56,932 bases of DNA from Candidatus Gastranaerophilales bacterium HUM_9. Its GTDB lineage: Bacteria > Cyanobacteriota > Vampirovibrionia > Gastranaerophilales > Gastranaerophilaceae. Location of the stretch: contig DABG01000011.1 of the NCBI GenBank assembly GCA_002103075.1, forward strand, positions 1 through 56,932, in the 5' to 3' direction. Under the pieces are notes generated by a model. That model worked only from the letters and a program-made list of their open reading frames with translations, was not told where the DNA came from and ran no database searches. Both the position numbers and the translations under genes were made by a program. Shown here one piece after another: positions 34,681 to 44,405 of this stretch; positions within the stretch are counted from its first letter, which is position 1, and every line of letters starts with the position of its first letter.

Positions 34681-35806
34681 GTTTGTTGTAGTTTTCTAAA
34701 TATATTTTTGCTTGTTTTTCTTTGTTTAAACGCTTGAATACATAGGCAAGATTATAGTGAAAATCTGCAACAGTATTTTTCAATTCAACAGCTCTAATAA
34801 AAGCATATTTGGCTTTTTTCAAGTCGCCTATTTTTAAGTATGCACAACCAAGATTATAATAAACATAAGCATTATTTGCATTATATTTCACAGCTTGTTT
34901 ATATTGCTCTATCGCCATATTAAACTTATCATCAGAAAGATAAATATTTCCTAAATTATAGTATGCTTTATAAAAAGTCGGTTCAACCAAAATTGCTCTA
35001 CCATACATAAAAGAAGCTTCATCATTCTTACCTTTATCCATCAAGATATTACCCATCAACAACCAAATATCAGGAGTTCTTTTATCTTCTGGAATTTTTG
35101 CAAAAGTTTTCAAGGCTTCATCAAGATTATTATCTGTATATAATGCTATTGCTTGCTGATTAAGATGTGTCAGCTCTTCAAGCTCTCTACGAAGTTTCTT
35201 TTCTTCTTCAATTTTTTGTTCTTTTTTTAATTCTTTTTCTGCCGACTTCAAAGAAGCATTTGTTTCTTTTTCTTCTAATTTCGTTGATTTAGCAGGTTTC
35301 ACAGAACTTTTTTGAGGCTTTTCAACTTTTTGTTTTTCTTGTTTAAGACTTTGTTGTTGAACCTTTTCCGGCTTTACTTTCTCCTGCTTTACCTTTTCTT
35401 GTTTAACATTTGTTTGTTTAACAGGTTTTTGTTCTGATACTTCTTTTTTAGGAACAGAAGTTTCAACCTTTATAGATTTATTTTCTTTTGGTTTTACTGT
35501 ATTTACAGGTTTTGTAGATTGATTTATCTTTTGATTTTGTTGATTAGTCTGTTTATTATCCTGTTTCTGAGTTTTTATAGGTTCGACAGAATTCTTTTTT
35601 GTTGGTTCTTTTTTTTCAACTGTAGTTGATTTTTCTTTATTTGTTTTTTTAAACCAACGTTGTTTTTTATAATTTTTTGAATCAATAAAAACATTATCAA
35701 TTTCAGTCATAGAATTTTGAGCAGGCGATTTGGGTTTTAAATCTTCTGCTAATACGATGTTTGTCAACAATACTATCGATAATATCCCTAAAAATAACTT
35801 TTTCAT
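34661..35806 (-). CDS. Secreted Lys/Gln-rich protein with C-terminal TPR domain
   Basis: The 381-aa protein has a signal peptide (MKKLFLGILSIVLLTNIVLA). Next comes a low-complexity Lys/Gln/Pro/Val region (about 40-215, e.g. VKQEKVKQEKVKPEKVQQ), likely extended or coiled. About five TPR units close the protein (225-375: YKAYYNLGNIYLSDDKFNMA, AYVYYNLGCAYLKIGDLKKA). Architecture mirrors the larger TPR protein at 24367, but with the charged region before the repeats. Probably periplasmic scaffold. Confidence 0.88.
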   Translation of the reverse strand: MKKLFLGILSIVLLTNIVLAEDLKPKSPAQNSMTEIDNVFIDSKNYKKQRWFKKTNKEKSTTVEKKEPTKKNSVEPIKTQKQDNKQTNQQNQKINQSTKPVNTVKPKENKSIKVETSVPKKEVSEQKPVKQTNVKQEKVKQEKVKPEKVQQQSLKQEKQKVEKPQKSSVKPAKSTKLEEKETNASLKSAEKELKKEQKIEEEKKLRRELEELTHLNQQAIALYTDNNLDEALKTFAKIPEDKRTPDIWLLMGNILMDKGKNDEASFMYGRAILVEPTFYKAYYNLGNIYLSDDKFNMAIEQYKQAVKYNANNAYVYYNLGCAYLKIGDLKKAKYAFIRAVELKNTVADFHYNLAYVFKRLNKEKQAKIYLENYNKLTGELN

Positions 35807-35899
35807 ACCATTATTATAGAATAAAATTCATTGGAAATCAAAAAGAATACATGTGAAAATATTAGAGAAATGTCTCTTTTACTTAATTAAATTCAATCT

Positions 35900-35935
35900 G
35901 CTCTCATAACTCCTTGATGAGAGCTTTTTATTATT
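35900..35935 (+). terminator. Intrinsic terminator before the CoA-transferase promoter
   Basis: GCTCTCAT (35900-35907) pairs with ATGAGAGC (35917-35924), then TTTTTATTATT. The nearest plus-strand genes upstream are those of the 32116-34680 operon, so it may end a transcript that runs antisense through the TPR gene, or a small RNA. Confidence 0.75.
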
Positions 35936-35966
35936 AAAACAATATATTTCAAAACTGTAATAAATT

Positions 35967-35995
35967 TAGACAAATCATGAATTTTGTACTAAAAT
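35967..35995 (+). promoter_or_regulatory. Promoter of the CoA-transferase operon
   Basis: TAGACA (35967-35972) and TAAAAT (35990-35995) with a 17-nt spacer, then GTAGGAGGGG before the TTG start. Confidence 0.5.
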
Positions 35996-36028
35996 AAACA
36001 TATTATCTACAATGTAGGAGGGGATATT

Positions 36029-36679
36029 TTGAAAAAAATATTGAGTGCAAAAGAAGCAGTATCACAAATCAAAGATGGCGCATCAATTATGGTTGGTGGA
36101 TTTTTGAGCTGTGGTGTACCTGATGAATTGCTTAATGAAATAGTTAATCAAGAGAAAAAAGATTTAACAATGGTATGTAATGACACATCATTCCCAGATG
36201 CTGACAAAGGAAGATTGATTGTTAATAGACAAGTAAAAAAAGTCATTACAACACACATTGGAACAAACCCTGAAACCTGCAAACAAATGCACAACAAAGA
36301 ACTTGATGTAGAATTGATACCAATGGGAACATTTGTAGAAAAAATACGTGCAAAAGGTTCTGGACTTGGTGGAATATTAACTCAAACAGGGGTTGGTACA
36401 ATTATTGAAGAAAACAAAAAAGTAATGGACGTTGACGGTAAAAGATTCATATTTGAAAAACCATTAGGTGCAGATTTTGCGCTTATTTATGGTACAAAAG
36501 TTGACAAGTTCGGCAACATCTCTTATGAAGGAACTACAAGAAATACAAATACAGTTATGGCAACGGCAGCAGATACAGTAATCGTTCAGGCTGATACATT
36601 GGTTGATTGCCTTGACCCGAATGAAGTTGTTGTTCCAGGACTGTTTGTCGATTATATTGTTGTAAAAGAAAATAAATAG
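36029..36679 (+). CDS. 3-oxoacid/acetoacetate CoA-transferase, subunit A
   Basis: A 216-aa class I CoA-transferase alpha subunit (AtoD/ScoA/CtfA type): SAKEAVSQIKDGASIMVGGF at the start and the GSGLGGILTQTG loop and ALIYGTKVDKFGNISYEGT. With subunit B it moves CoA between acetoacetate or another 3-oxoacid or short-chain acid and succinate or acetate. The start is a TTG with a strong AGGAGG upstream. Together with the B subunit it suggests short-chain fatty acid or ketone-body metabolism in an anaerobic fermenter. Acceptor and donor acids cannot be predicted. Confidence 0.93.
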   Translation: MKKILSAKEAVSQIKDGASIMVGGFLSCGVPDELLNEIVNQEKKDLTMVCNDTSFPDADKGRLIVNRQVKKVITTHIGTNPETCKQMHNKELDVELIPMGTFVEKIRAKGSGLGGILTQTGVGTIIEENKKVMDVDGKRFIFEKPLGADFALIYGTKVDKFGNISYEGTTRNTNTVMATAADTVIVQADTLVDCLDPNEVVVPGLFVDYIVVKENK

Positions 36680-36688
36680 GAATAAATT

Positions 36689-37375
36689 ATGTCTGCTATG
36701 ATTGAAACAAAAGAATTAACAAAAGAAAAGATAAGAGAAATTATTGCAAAGCGTACAGCCAAAGAATTTAAACGTGGTGACGTTGTAACATTAGGTATTG
36801 GGTTACCTACAGAAGTTGCAAATTACGTGCCAGAAGATATGCACGTTATGTTCCAATCAGAAAACGGATTTTTGGGTGTTTCTAAAAATGCTACAGAAGA
36901 AACTAAAGATGAAAAAATTATCAATGCTGGTGGAATCTGTGTAGAAGCTCGAGAGGGTGCGTGTTTTTATGATTCACAAATGGCATTTACAATGATGAGA
37001 GGTGGACATATTGATGCGACAGTACTTGGAGCTTTGCAGGTTGACCAAGATGGAAGTATAGCTAGCTGGCTTATCCCAAACAAATTTGCACCTGGAATGG
37101 GTGGAGCTATGGACTTGGTAGTTGGTTCTAAAAAGGTTATTGTAGCTATGGAACACACTGCAAAGGGTAAAGTTAAAATTGTCAAAAAATGCGATTTACC
37201 TTTGACAGCATATAAAGAAGTTAATGTTATTATTACTGAACGTTGCGTGTTTAATGTAACTGAGGACGGATTGTTACTAGCGGAAATCAACCCTATGTTC
37301 ACGATTGATGATATTAAAAATTCTGTAACTGCTGAATTTGAGGTTGCAGACGACTTGAAATATATGGAAGTATAA
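36689..37375 (+). CDS. 3-oxoacid/acetoacetate CoA-transferase, subunit B
   Basis: The 228-aa beta subunit contains MFQSENGFLGV, which holds the catalytic glutamate that forms the enzyme-CoA thioester, then QMAFTMMRGGHIDATVLGALQVD and PGMGGAMDLV. It lies 9 nt after subunit A and should form a heterotetramer with it. Downstream, GTTGGGGT/ACCCCAAC (37384-37403) could serve as the terminator stem. Confidence 0.95.
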   Translation: MSAMIETKELTKEKIREIIAKRTAKEFKRGDVVTLGIGLPTEVANYVPEDMHVMFQSENGFLGVSKNATEETKDEKIINAGGICVEAREGACFYDSQMAFTMMRGGHIDATVLGALQVDQDGSIASWLIPNKFAPGMGGAMDLVVGSKKVIVAMEHTAKGKVKIVKKCDLPLTAYKEVNVIITERCVFNVTEDGLLLAEINPMFTIDDIKNSVTAEFEVADDLKYMEV

Positions 37376-37382
37376 TACACTT

Positions 37383-37572
37383 GTTGGGGTAGAAACCCCA
37401 ACCTACAACTTATTGTGGTGAAAAGCACAATCTACGACTTTAAATACGTTATTGCGAGTCGTGAACAACGTGAAACGACGTGGCAATCCATAAATCAACT
37501 GTTATGTAAACATAAAACGTAATTTAGAGTGGTTTGCAAGTATTTCTTTAATGCAAGCGAAGAATCCTTGCG
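37383..37572. repeat. Dispersed palindromic repeat cluster 1
   Basis: The 56-bp block 37445-37500 (ATTGCGAGTCGTG ... GACGTGGCAATCC) matches 38689-38744 with one difference. AACCCCAACCTACAACT (37394-37410) recurs at 38652-38668. AAGTATTTCTTTA (37539-37551), followed by GCAAGCG, resembles 41754-41780. These look like the widespread ATTGCGAG...GCAATCC interspersed palindromes. Confidence 0.85.
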
Positions 37573-37579
37573 AACACTA

Positions 37580-38047
37580 TTACTTTTCTTTTTCAAGTTG
37601 AGCTTCATATATTTTTTCTAACAAATTTTTATCAGAAATTAAATTATATAAAAGTTCACCAAAAGTATCAGGCACTATTCGATTCCAAGTTAACATAAAA
37701 TCAGGTATTGTATAATAATCAATCACTCCGTTTTTAAGGTCATAACAAACGGTTGTTTTAATAGATTGAGTATTATTTTTTGTATTAACTATCCATTGAT
37801 ACATCACATACCAAACCTTTTTATTAAAAGTTTTTTCTAATTTTTTAAAATTATCATTCCCATTATTAAGTTGTTTTATCCAAAATGTTTTTTGCTCAGT
37901 TTTTGACGAATCATAATCATCTATATATGTAGATATACTGTCCTTATCAATATATAATTTATCACCTAATTGTATCCAAGTTGCAGAAAAAACAGGGGTA
38001 ACAAAAAATAATAGTAAACTTATTAATACAAAAAACTTTTTCATCAT
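37580..38047 (-). CDS. Small secreted protein, surface-adhesin-E-like
   Basis: A 155-aa protein with a signal peptide (MKKFFVLISLLLFFVTPVFS). The mature part ATWIQLGDKLYIDKDSI ... QKTFWIKQLN ... KVWYVMYQWIVN shows the pattern of short envelope proteins similar to Surface-adhesin protein E: a W-x2-L start, a Y-x-D loop and a W-x-K strand. Likely a single periplasmic or lipoprotein-like domain. It lies between two copies of a dispersed repeat, together with the next gene. Confidence 0.65.
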   Translation of the reverse strand: MMKKFFVLISLLLFFVTPVFSATWIQLGDKLYIDKDSISTYIDDYDSSKTEQKTFWIKQLNNGNDNFKKLEKTFNKKVWYVMYQWIVNTKNNTQSIKTTVCYDLKNGVIDYYTIPDFMLTWNRIVPDTFGELLYNLISDKNLLEKIYEAQLEKEK

Positions 38048-38161
38048 AACTCCTTAAATTTTATGAGTTAAGTATAACATATTATATAAGAATTTACTAT
38101 ATTGATTTGTTATATTTATAATTCATATACCTACGACTATAGAGCATATCCAAGATAATAT

Positions 38162-38557
38162 TTATATAAAAATAAAAAACATTTGATAAAATAACAACGT
38201 ATTTATATATTCTGAACCACAAATAAATTTTACAAATCCTACTGGTACAGCTATCAATGTTGCTAATATAGCAATCATTCCAAATGTTTTTACAAATTTG
38301 TTATTTAGAATAAATTCATTTTTAACTTCATATCCGATAATTCCACAAACTATTTCTAAAACAACACTCAAACCTAGTAAAATACAACAAATAGAAGATA
38401 TTATAATAGATACAAAAGTTAGATCGAATTTTGTATTTGCACAATGCAAATTGCTAAAAATTAAAAAATTCAAAACTACAATAAGCCAACCACATATTAT
38501 TACCGGATAAATTGACAAATGTTTAAACAAATTATTGATAAATTCTTGAATTTTCAT
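38162..38557 (-). CDS. Small integral membrane protein, unknown function
   Basis: A 131-aa very hydrophobic protein with about four membrane helices (near 16-35, 46-70, 88-110, 116-131). No conserved motif is recognised. It is on the same strand as the secreted protein at 37580, 114 nt upstream of it, and lies inside the same repeat-flanked segment. Confidence 0.65.
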   Translation of the reverse strand: MKIQEFINNLFKHLSIYPVIICGWLIVVLNFLIFSNLHCANTKFDLTFVSIIISSICCILLGLSVVLEIVCGIIGYEVKNEFILNNKFVKTFGMIAILATLIAVPVGFVKFICGSEYINTLLFYQMFFIFI

Positions 38558-38635
38558 ATATGAATTCTATCATAAAACAGATAAATAATAATAGACTATT
38601 TTTTTATTTTTCTATAGTTAATTCATTCTGTCGGG

Positions 38636-38757
38636 TTCAATAAAACCGTTAAACCCCAACCTACAACTACTACCCAAGAAAATTTCAATACGTCATTGCG
38701 AGTCGTGAACAACGTGAAACGACGTGGCAATCCATAAATCAACTTATAAACACACGA
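38636..38757. repeat. Dispersed palindromic repeat cluster 2
   Basis: Contains the 56-bp copy at 38689-38744 and the 17-bp copy at 38652-38668, in the same order and orientation as cluster 1. The pair flanks the two small genes in between and abuts the stop of the M16 protease gene. Confidence 0.85.
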
Positions 38758-38758
38758 C

Positions 38759-41350
38759 CTATTTTGTTGTCACAACTGACATTACATAATTATTATTGAA
38801 ATATTTATTTGCAACCTCAATAATATCCGATGCCGTAACAGAATTTATCAATTCAGGATACTTGTCAATAAAATTATATCCTCTGCCTGATGCCTCAAAC
38901 CAACCTAATGTTTCAGCCTTATCAGAATTGGTTTCCAAAGCAATCACATATTGACCCAACAAGCGTTCTTTTGCCGCCTTCAATTCTTTATCACTAATAA
39001 ACTGTGTCTTTAATTTATTTATCTCAACAAGTACTTTTGATTTTGAATGTTCTAAAGTTGCTGGGTTTGTACCAACATAAACAATAAACGCACCAGCCAA
39101 CATATTTGGTGAATAATTAGAACCCAACTGATATGCCAATCCTTCTTGTTCTCTCAAATTCACAAACAATCTTGAGCTCATGCCTGAACCCAACAAAGTG
39201 TTTATTACATTAAGAGTAGCGTATTCCTTCAAATCGCTAATCTTACCAGTCTGCCAACCCAAAATTAACCACGCAGTTTGTTGTTGTGGCAACTTTTTAA
39301 CAATACTTTCTTTTGAAGTTACTTCAGGGATTGAATATTTACTATAATCAAACACTGAATCCGTTTTGGAATTAAAAATATTCCCCAATTTTTCAAAAGT
39401 CTTATCCTTATCCTCTATATTACCCGTTACAGATATAACAATATTTTTAGGGTTTGTAATCCTGTTACTGTAATCTTTTATATTTTCACGAGTAATTGAT
39501 GGAACATTCTTTTCTAACACAGTAATTGAACTATTATAAGCTGAGTTTCCATAAATCAACGAACGAAATCCATCAAGACTAAGTTGCAATGGATTATCAC
39601 GAGTTTGTTTAATCTTATTCAAGGTTTGAGTTTTTATCTTAGCCAATTCATCAGCCTCAAAAGTTGAATTATTAATCATCTCATCTAAAATACTCAAAGT
39701 ATCTTCTAAATAAGGTTTTGTTGTCTGAATATTAATTCTAAAACTATCAGCACTAGCTGAAGTTGTGATATTAATACCTTTTTCTTCTAAATACTGAGCA
39801 ATCTCAGTAGCTGAATATTTTTTTGTACCTTTTAAAAGCATTTCACCATACAAAGTAGCAACTCCTTTTTTATCAGACAAGAAATCGCCACCCTTTGCTA
39901 TAATACTGATAGCTACAATATCATTATAATCAGTGTCATTCATTAGCAAAGTTAATCCATTATCATAAACATATTTATTTATTGAATTATTTGAAGACAC
40001 TTGCTTCATCTTATTAGATGTTTTATCGATTGTAACATTAGCGCATTCGTGTTCATTCTCCATTGATTTAGGAAGTACTATTGATACAGCACTATTATTT
40101 TGCGTTAAATATTTATTCGCAACACGTTTTACATCATCTGCACTAACTTTATTTATGTTTTTAATATAATCTTTATAATATTGTATATCACCTGATATTG
40201 TTGTTATATATCCCATTTCTGTCGCAATATTAGTAACAGATTCTCTTGCATAATATGTATCACTTTCAATCATTTTCTTTGCAGTATTTAGTTCAATTTC
40301 TGTAACACCTTTTGATTTAATATTAGAAATCTCTTCAAAGATTGCTTTTTCAACCTTTTTGCAATTTTGAGGAACAAAAGATGACTGTATAATAAACATT
40401 CCATCATCTTTTAACGATGCTTCCATCGCTGAAATAGAATTAACTAATTGTTTTTGTTCTTTCAAAGACTGATAAAGTTTTGATGTTCTTCCAGAACCTA
40501 ATATAGTTGCTAACACATCGAGTGCATAAGAATCTGATTCTGTAAGACTAACTCCTCTGAAACCAATCATCATATAGCCTGTAGATTTGTCAGCATAAGT
40601 CGTTATGCGTTTTTGCTCAGTCAACATTTTTTCACGTTTATACTGCTTTACAACAGGTTTTTTATAAGGAACATTAAATTCTTTCTTAATTACCTCTAAT
40701 GCATGTGCCGGTTCAACATCACCAACAACAAGTGTTACCATATTAGATGGAGTATAATGAGCTTTATAATAATCTAAAATTTCTTCTCGAGTAACATTTT
40801 CTATCACAGCTTGCGAACCAATCACACGTCTTTTATACGGATGAGTTGCATATAATAGTTTATTCAAATTCTCATAACAAATCGTATTTGGAACATTAGC
40901 ACTCTTGGCAATTTCTTCAATTACGACCTTACGTTCTTTTTCCATTTCTTTTCTTGGAATTTGAGGGTTAAGCAACATATCTGCATGTAAAGCTAACGCA
41001 AGGTCAAAATAATTTGATGCGATTGTTATATAATAGTGAGTAAAATCTTTGCTTGTTGCAGCATTTGTAATTGCACCTTTTGATTCAAGTATTTTGTCAA
41101 ACTCGCCACAAGGGTGATTTTGAGTACCTTTGAAGAACAAATGTTCCAAAAAATGTGAAATACCTGTATTTTTATCAGTTTCATTTATAGAACCTGTTTT
41201 TATCCAAGTATCAATCGTTACAATCGGATTATTTTTAATCTGTTCTATAATAACAGTTTGACCATTATCTAGTTTATAAACAGATAATTCTTTCCCAAAC
41301 GCTGATGTTGATATAAATAGACAAAATAATAAAACTAAAAATTTCTTCAT
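38759..41350 (-). CDS. M16 family zinc peptidase, two-domain, secreted
   Basis: From the ATG at 41350 (GAGG upstream) the protein has 863 aa; an upstream in-frame ATG lacks a ribosome-binding site. A signal peptide (MKKFLVLLFCLFISTSAFG) is followed by a first M16 half with the inverted zinc motif HFLEH (66-70) and downstream VVIEEIAKS glutamate. A second, inactive-like M16 half follows from about 430. Family members such as PqqL degrade peptides and iron-binding proteins in the periplasm. Complete length for a fused M16 pair. Confidence 0.93.
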   Translation of the reverse strand: MKKFLVLLFCLFISTSAFGKELSVYKLDNGQTVIIEQIKNNPIVTIDTWIKTGSINETDKNTGISHFLEHLFFKGTQNHPCGEFDKILESKGAITNAATSKDFTHYYITIASNYFDLALALHADMLLNPQIPRKEMEKERKVVIEEIAKSANVPNTICYENLNKLLYATHPYKRRVIGSQAVIENVTREEILDYYKAHYTPSNMVTLVVGDVEPAHALEVIKKEFNVPYKKPVVKQYKREKMLTEQKRITTYADKSTGYMMIGFRGVSLTESDSYALDVLATILGSGRTSKLYQSLKEQKQLVNSISAMEASLKDDGMFIIQSSFVPQNCKKVEKAIFEEISNIKSKGVTEIELNTAKKMIESDTYYARESVTNIATEMGYITTISGDIQYYKDYIKNINKVSADDVKRVANKYLTQNNSAVSIVLPKSMENEHECANVTIDKTSNKMKQVSSNNSINKYVYDNGLTLLMNDTDYNDIVAISIIAKGGDFLSDKKGVATLYGEMLLKGTKKYSATEIAQYLEEKGINITTSASADSFRINIQTTKPYLEDTLSILDEMINNSTFEADELAKIKTQTLNKIKQTRDNPLQLSLDGFRSLIYGNSAYNSSITVLEKNVPSITRENIKDYSNRITNPKNIVISVTGNIEDKDKTFEKLGNIFNSKTDSVFDYSKYSIPEVTSKESIVKKLPQQQTAWLILGWQTGKISDLKEYATLNVINTLLGSGMSSRLFVNLREQEGLAYQLGSNYSPNMLAGAFIVYVGTNPATLEHSKSKVLVEINKLKTQFISDKELKAAKERLLGQYVIALETNSDKAETLGWFEASGRGYNFIDKYPELINSVTASDIIEVANKYFNNNYVMSVVTTK

Positions 41351-41824
41351 ATAATCCTCACTTTTTCTATATAATACCATACGATACCATAATATAACAG
41401 TAGGTCAAATGGATAAATCGTCATTATGAGGCTCCAACATGACTTGGCAATCTATAAATCGATAATTCTGCATGTTCAGGGGGATTCCGAAATAGTCTTA
41501 ATTTTGGGTTTAGTCACCCTGAACTCGTTTCCACTACTGTCAAGAATAATTTTAAACCGTCATTGCGAAAATTTGCAACGCAAATTTGTGGCAATCCATA
41601 AACAAACGGTTCTGCGTACTTACAAAAGACATTTTCTGGATTACCACGTCACTCCGTTCCTCGTAATGACGTGCTATACATGTTCAGGGGGATTCTTCGG
41701 TCGTTACACTCCCTCTGAATGACAGTCTGAGTACGTCATTCAGAGCGTGCTTTAAGTATTTCTTTATGGCAAGCGTGGAATCCCTTCGTACACAACCCAA
41801 TTATTTTATACTATAATCTAAAAT
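41351..41824. repeat. Repeat-rich 474-bp spacer (cluster 3)
   Basis: No credible gene. Segments: GTCATTATGAGGC...TGGCAATCTATAAATC (41420-41460), CGTCATTGCGAAAATTTGC...GTGGCAATCCATAAA (about 41562-41602), CATGTTCAGGGGGATTC twice (about 41471 and 41678), and GTACGTCATTCAGAG...GGAATCCC (about 41733-41786). They are diverged members of the palindromic family in clusters 1 and 2. Open frames here are by-products of the repeats. Confidence 0.8.
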
Positions 41825-42715
41825 ATGCACTACAAATCTAAAGGTTTTTTAAACGGAATATTTGCATCAGTGAGTTATGGTACAAACCCTCTATTTGCAC
41901 TATCTATGTACAAATTGGGGCTTGGTGCAAACTCTGTTTTATTCTATAGATACTTTTTTGCAGTATTAATCTACGGAATTTACCTAAAATTCTTTAGAAA
42001 AACCTCTCTAAAAGTAAATTTAAAAGAATTATGTTGCATAGCCTTTATCGGCATTTTATTTGGGTTTTCCTCAATCGCACTTTTTGAAGCCTTTAACTAT
42101 ATTGACTCAGGTATCGCTTGTACAATTTTATTTATCTATCCTGTAATTGTAGCACTCATTTCAGGCATTTTCTTTAAAGAAAAAATCACTCCACCTATGA
42201 TATTTTCTATGATTATAACCCTCTGCGGTATATTCATTCTTAACGGTGGAATAAATGGACACCTAAACCCTAAAGGTATTAGCCTTGTTCTATTATCAGC
42301 TCTAGCTTATGCAGTATACATTCTTCTAGTAAAAAACCTAAAACCAATAAAACACCTAAAATACGATAAACTCAGTTTTTACGTTATGTTATTTGGGCTA
42401 ACTGTATTCATATTTAACCTTAAATTTTGCACTCAGTTGCAACCAATGAACGACATCAGATTATTCTTATGTTCAATCGCTCTAGCAATTTTCCCGACAA
42501 TAATTTCACTTGAGACAATAAATATAGCAATACGTATAATTGGACCAACTACAACTTCTGTACTTGGTGCTCTTGAACCATTAACAGCTATATTCTTTGG
42601 ATTATTATTCTTTTCTGAAAAATTAACTCTTAACAACATCTTCGGGATTTTTCTTATCCTATCAGGGGTAATCTTACTTATTTTTAAACAATCTATACAC
42701 AATTCAAAAAAATAA
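41825..42715 (+). CDS. EamA/DMT family exporter
   Basis: A 296-aa protein with ten predicted membrane helices in two EamA repeats (about 5-140 and 150-290). Typical motifs are FLNGIFASVSYGTNPLFA at the start and the FGLLFFSEKLTLNNIFGIFLI end motif. Drug/metabolite transporters of this kind export amino acids or other small metabolites. Substrate unknown. The start follows the repeat-rich spacer. Confidence 0.92.
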   Translation: MHYKSKGFLNGIFASVSYGTNPLFALSMYKLGLGANSVLFYRYFFAVLIYGIYLKFFRKTSLKVNLKELCCIAFIGILFGFSSIALFEAFNYIDSGIACTILFIYPVIVALISGIFFKEKITPPMIFSMIITLCGIFILNGGINGHLNPKGISLVLLSALAYAVYILLVKNLKPIKHLKYDKLSFYVMLFGLTVFIFNLKFCTQLQPMNDIRLFLCSIALAIFPTIISLETINIAIRIIGPTTTSVLGALEPLTAIFFGLLFFSEKLTLNNIFGIFLILSGVILLIFKQSIHNSKK

Positions 42716-42822
42716 TCCTTAACCCAATAAATATAAATTTTTGTAAAAATTTCATTGTTTTTGAAAATCATAATATTCTAAAACTTTTTATATAATTGAA
42801 GTTCTAAATAGAGAGATTTGTG

Positions 42823-44397
42823 ATGTCAGAAAACAGTGTAAATAATCCAGAATTCAAATTTAAAATTCGTGATTTTAGCTTTAACAAAAGCGATTTTAAA
42901 GAAAATAAAAAAGAAAAATTTTTATTTAATTACCTATCTGAAAGTCTTAATTTTCTAGAAAAACTCGATATGGCAAAAGAGTCTAAAGGTGTCATAACTT
43001 CTGAAGATATAAATATATTTTTAGCAAACAAAGATGTTCAAAAAAATAACATTACAGAAAGTGATGTAATTAATTTTTTAAATAAAGTAGAGAAACTCAA
43101 TCCAACAGAAGAAAACTTAGCATATTCAAAAATGAACTTTGTTGATGAAAACAACCAACCAATAATCAACAAAGACTTGAAAGAATATTTTTCTTCTGAA
43201 ACAAGATATGATTTTGAATTCCAAAAAGATTTTATTAATCAAGACGGAACTATAAAAAAAGGTTTTGAAGTCTTTGATCTTAATAACGATAAAAAGCTAG
43301 ATAACATAGAACTCAACTATATCAATCAAACCGCAGTTGGTCAAAAAGGATATAATCAATTAAACAGTTACTTATCCTCTCTTGATAGCCTAGATAGTTC
43401 TGATAACGTCGTTACAAAACAAGCAAAACAAACTCTATACCAAAACCTTGAAACAGAAGAAAACAAAAAACTTCTTAGTGAGTTAAAAAATATAACTATA
43501 AAAGGTGATTTTGATAAAAAACTTGTAACATCAGAAATAATAAACATGTTTCAAAACGGAGAAAAAAGTCTAAATTTCAACGACATCTGTGATAGCACAG
43601 GACATCTAAAATCAGGGTTTGAAATGTTTGACCTTAACGGAGATTTAATGCTTGATGAAAAAGAAAAAGCATTCTTTTCAAGCGGTGGTCACCCAATTTC
43701 TGATGATAGTTCAAAACTTTCACTAAAAAATTTAGTCCAATCAATTGAAATGCTTGATAAAATTGGATTTGACAAAGTTTACTGTGAAAACAAAGCTGAT
43801 AATACAGTAACCTCTGATGATAAAAAAAGTTTATACAAAATGATAAGCGCATCTAACGAAATGTTAGATAACATAACCGAATTACCTAAAGAGCTTCAAG
43901 AAAAGTATAAAAACGCTCTTAAAAATATCTATTTAGGAGATTACACAAATAGTTATGCTTTTGGACACACAAAAGATAATACTATTGCTATAAACTGCAA
44001 ACTCGCAAATACAACAGAAATTTCATCTATTTTAATCCATGAATTAACACACTATCTTCTTAACGAAAACGGTATGGAAGCTAGTACAATGCAAGAAGTT
44101 GAAACCTTTTTTATGGAATACAAACTATATGAACACGAAAGAAAAAATCCTGACTATATGAAAGATAAAAAATCTTTTTATTTTGGAATAGAATCAAATG
44201 TTATTGATATGAATTATATGAATTATGCTGATAAACTAAAATCTGAAAACCCTAATATTCCAGAGAAAGAACTAGCAGTAAAAGCGTTTGTCAAGACGCA
44301 TTATGATTATTACAAAAATCATTATATGGACGTAAAATCTCCAGAAGAACTTGAAAAACTAGTAAAAGAAAACAACAAATACGTTTACCTTAAATAG
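42823..44397 (+). CDS. EF-hand protein with HExxH zinc protease domain
   Basis: 524 aa from the ATG at 42823; a GTG three bases earlier is not needed. Two canonical EF-hand loops are seen: DLNNDKKLDNIE (152-163) and DLNGDLMLDEKE (270-281), each preceded by a G-F-E-x-F-D-L helix end. Residues 360-450 hold a metalloprotease-like core with LIHELTHYLL (HExxH at 406-410) and QEVETFF about 17 residues later, which could give the third zinc ligand. Ca2+-controlled proteolysis is inferred. No Sec signal and no clear F-x-G tag. Possibly exported by another route. Confidence 0.75.
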   Translation: MSENSVNNPEFKFKIRDFSFNKSDFKENKKEKFLFNYLSESLNFLEKLDMAKESKGVITSEDINIFLANKDVQKNNITESDVINFLNKVEKLNPTEENLAYSKMNFVDENNQPIINKDLKEYFSSETRYDFEFQKDFINQDGTIKKGFEVFDLNNDKKLDNIELNYINQTAVGQKGYNQLNSYLSSLDSLDSSDNVVTKQAKQTLYQNLETEENKKLLSELKNITIKGDFDKKLVTSEIINMFQNGEKSLNFNDICDSTGHLKSGFEMFDLNGDLMLDEKEKAFFSSGGHPISDDSSKLSLKNLVQSIEMLDKIGFDKVYCENKADNTVTSDDKKSLYKMISASNEMLDNITELPKELQEKYKNALKNIYLGDYTNSYAFGHTKDNTIAINCKLANTTEISSILIHELTHYLLNENGMEASTMQEVETFFMEYKLYEHERKNPDYMKDKKSFYFGIESNVIDMNYMNYADKLKSENPNIPEKELAVKAFVKTHYDYYKNHYMDVKSPEELEKLVKENNKYVYLK

Positions 44398-44405
44398 TGT
44401 TACTG

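Noticed and set aside
41426..41722. 98-codon open frame in the spacer before the EamA gene
   Set aside because: It is made of diverged palindromic repeats and has no ribosome-binding site.
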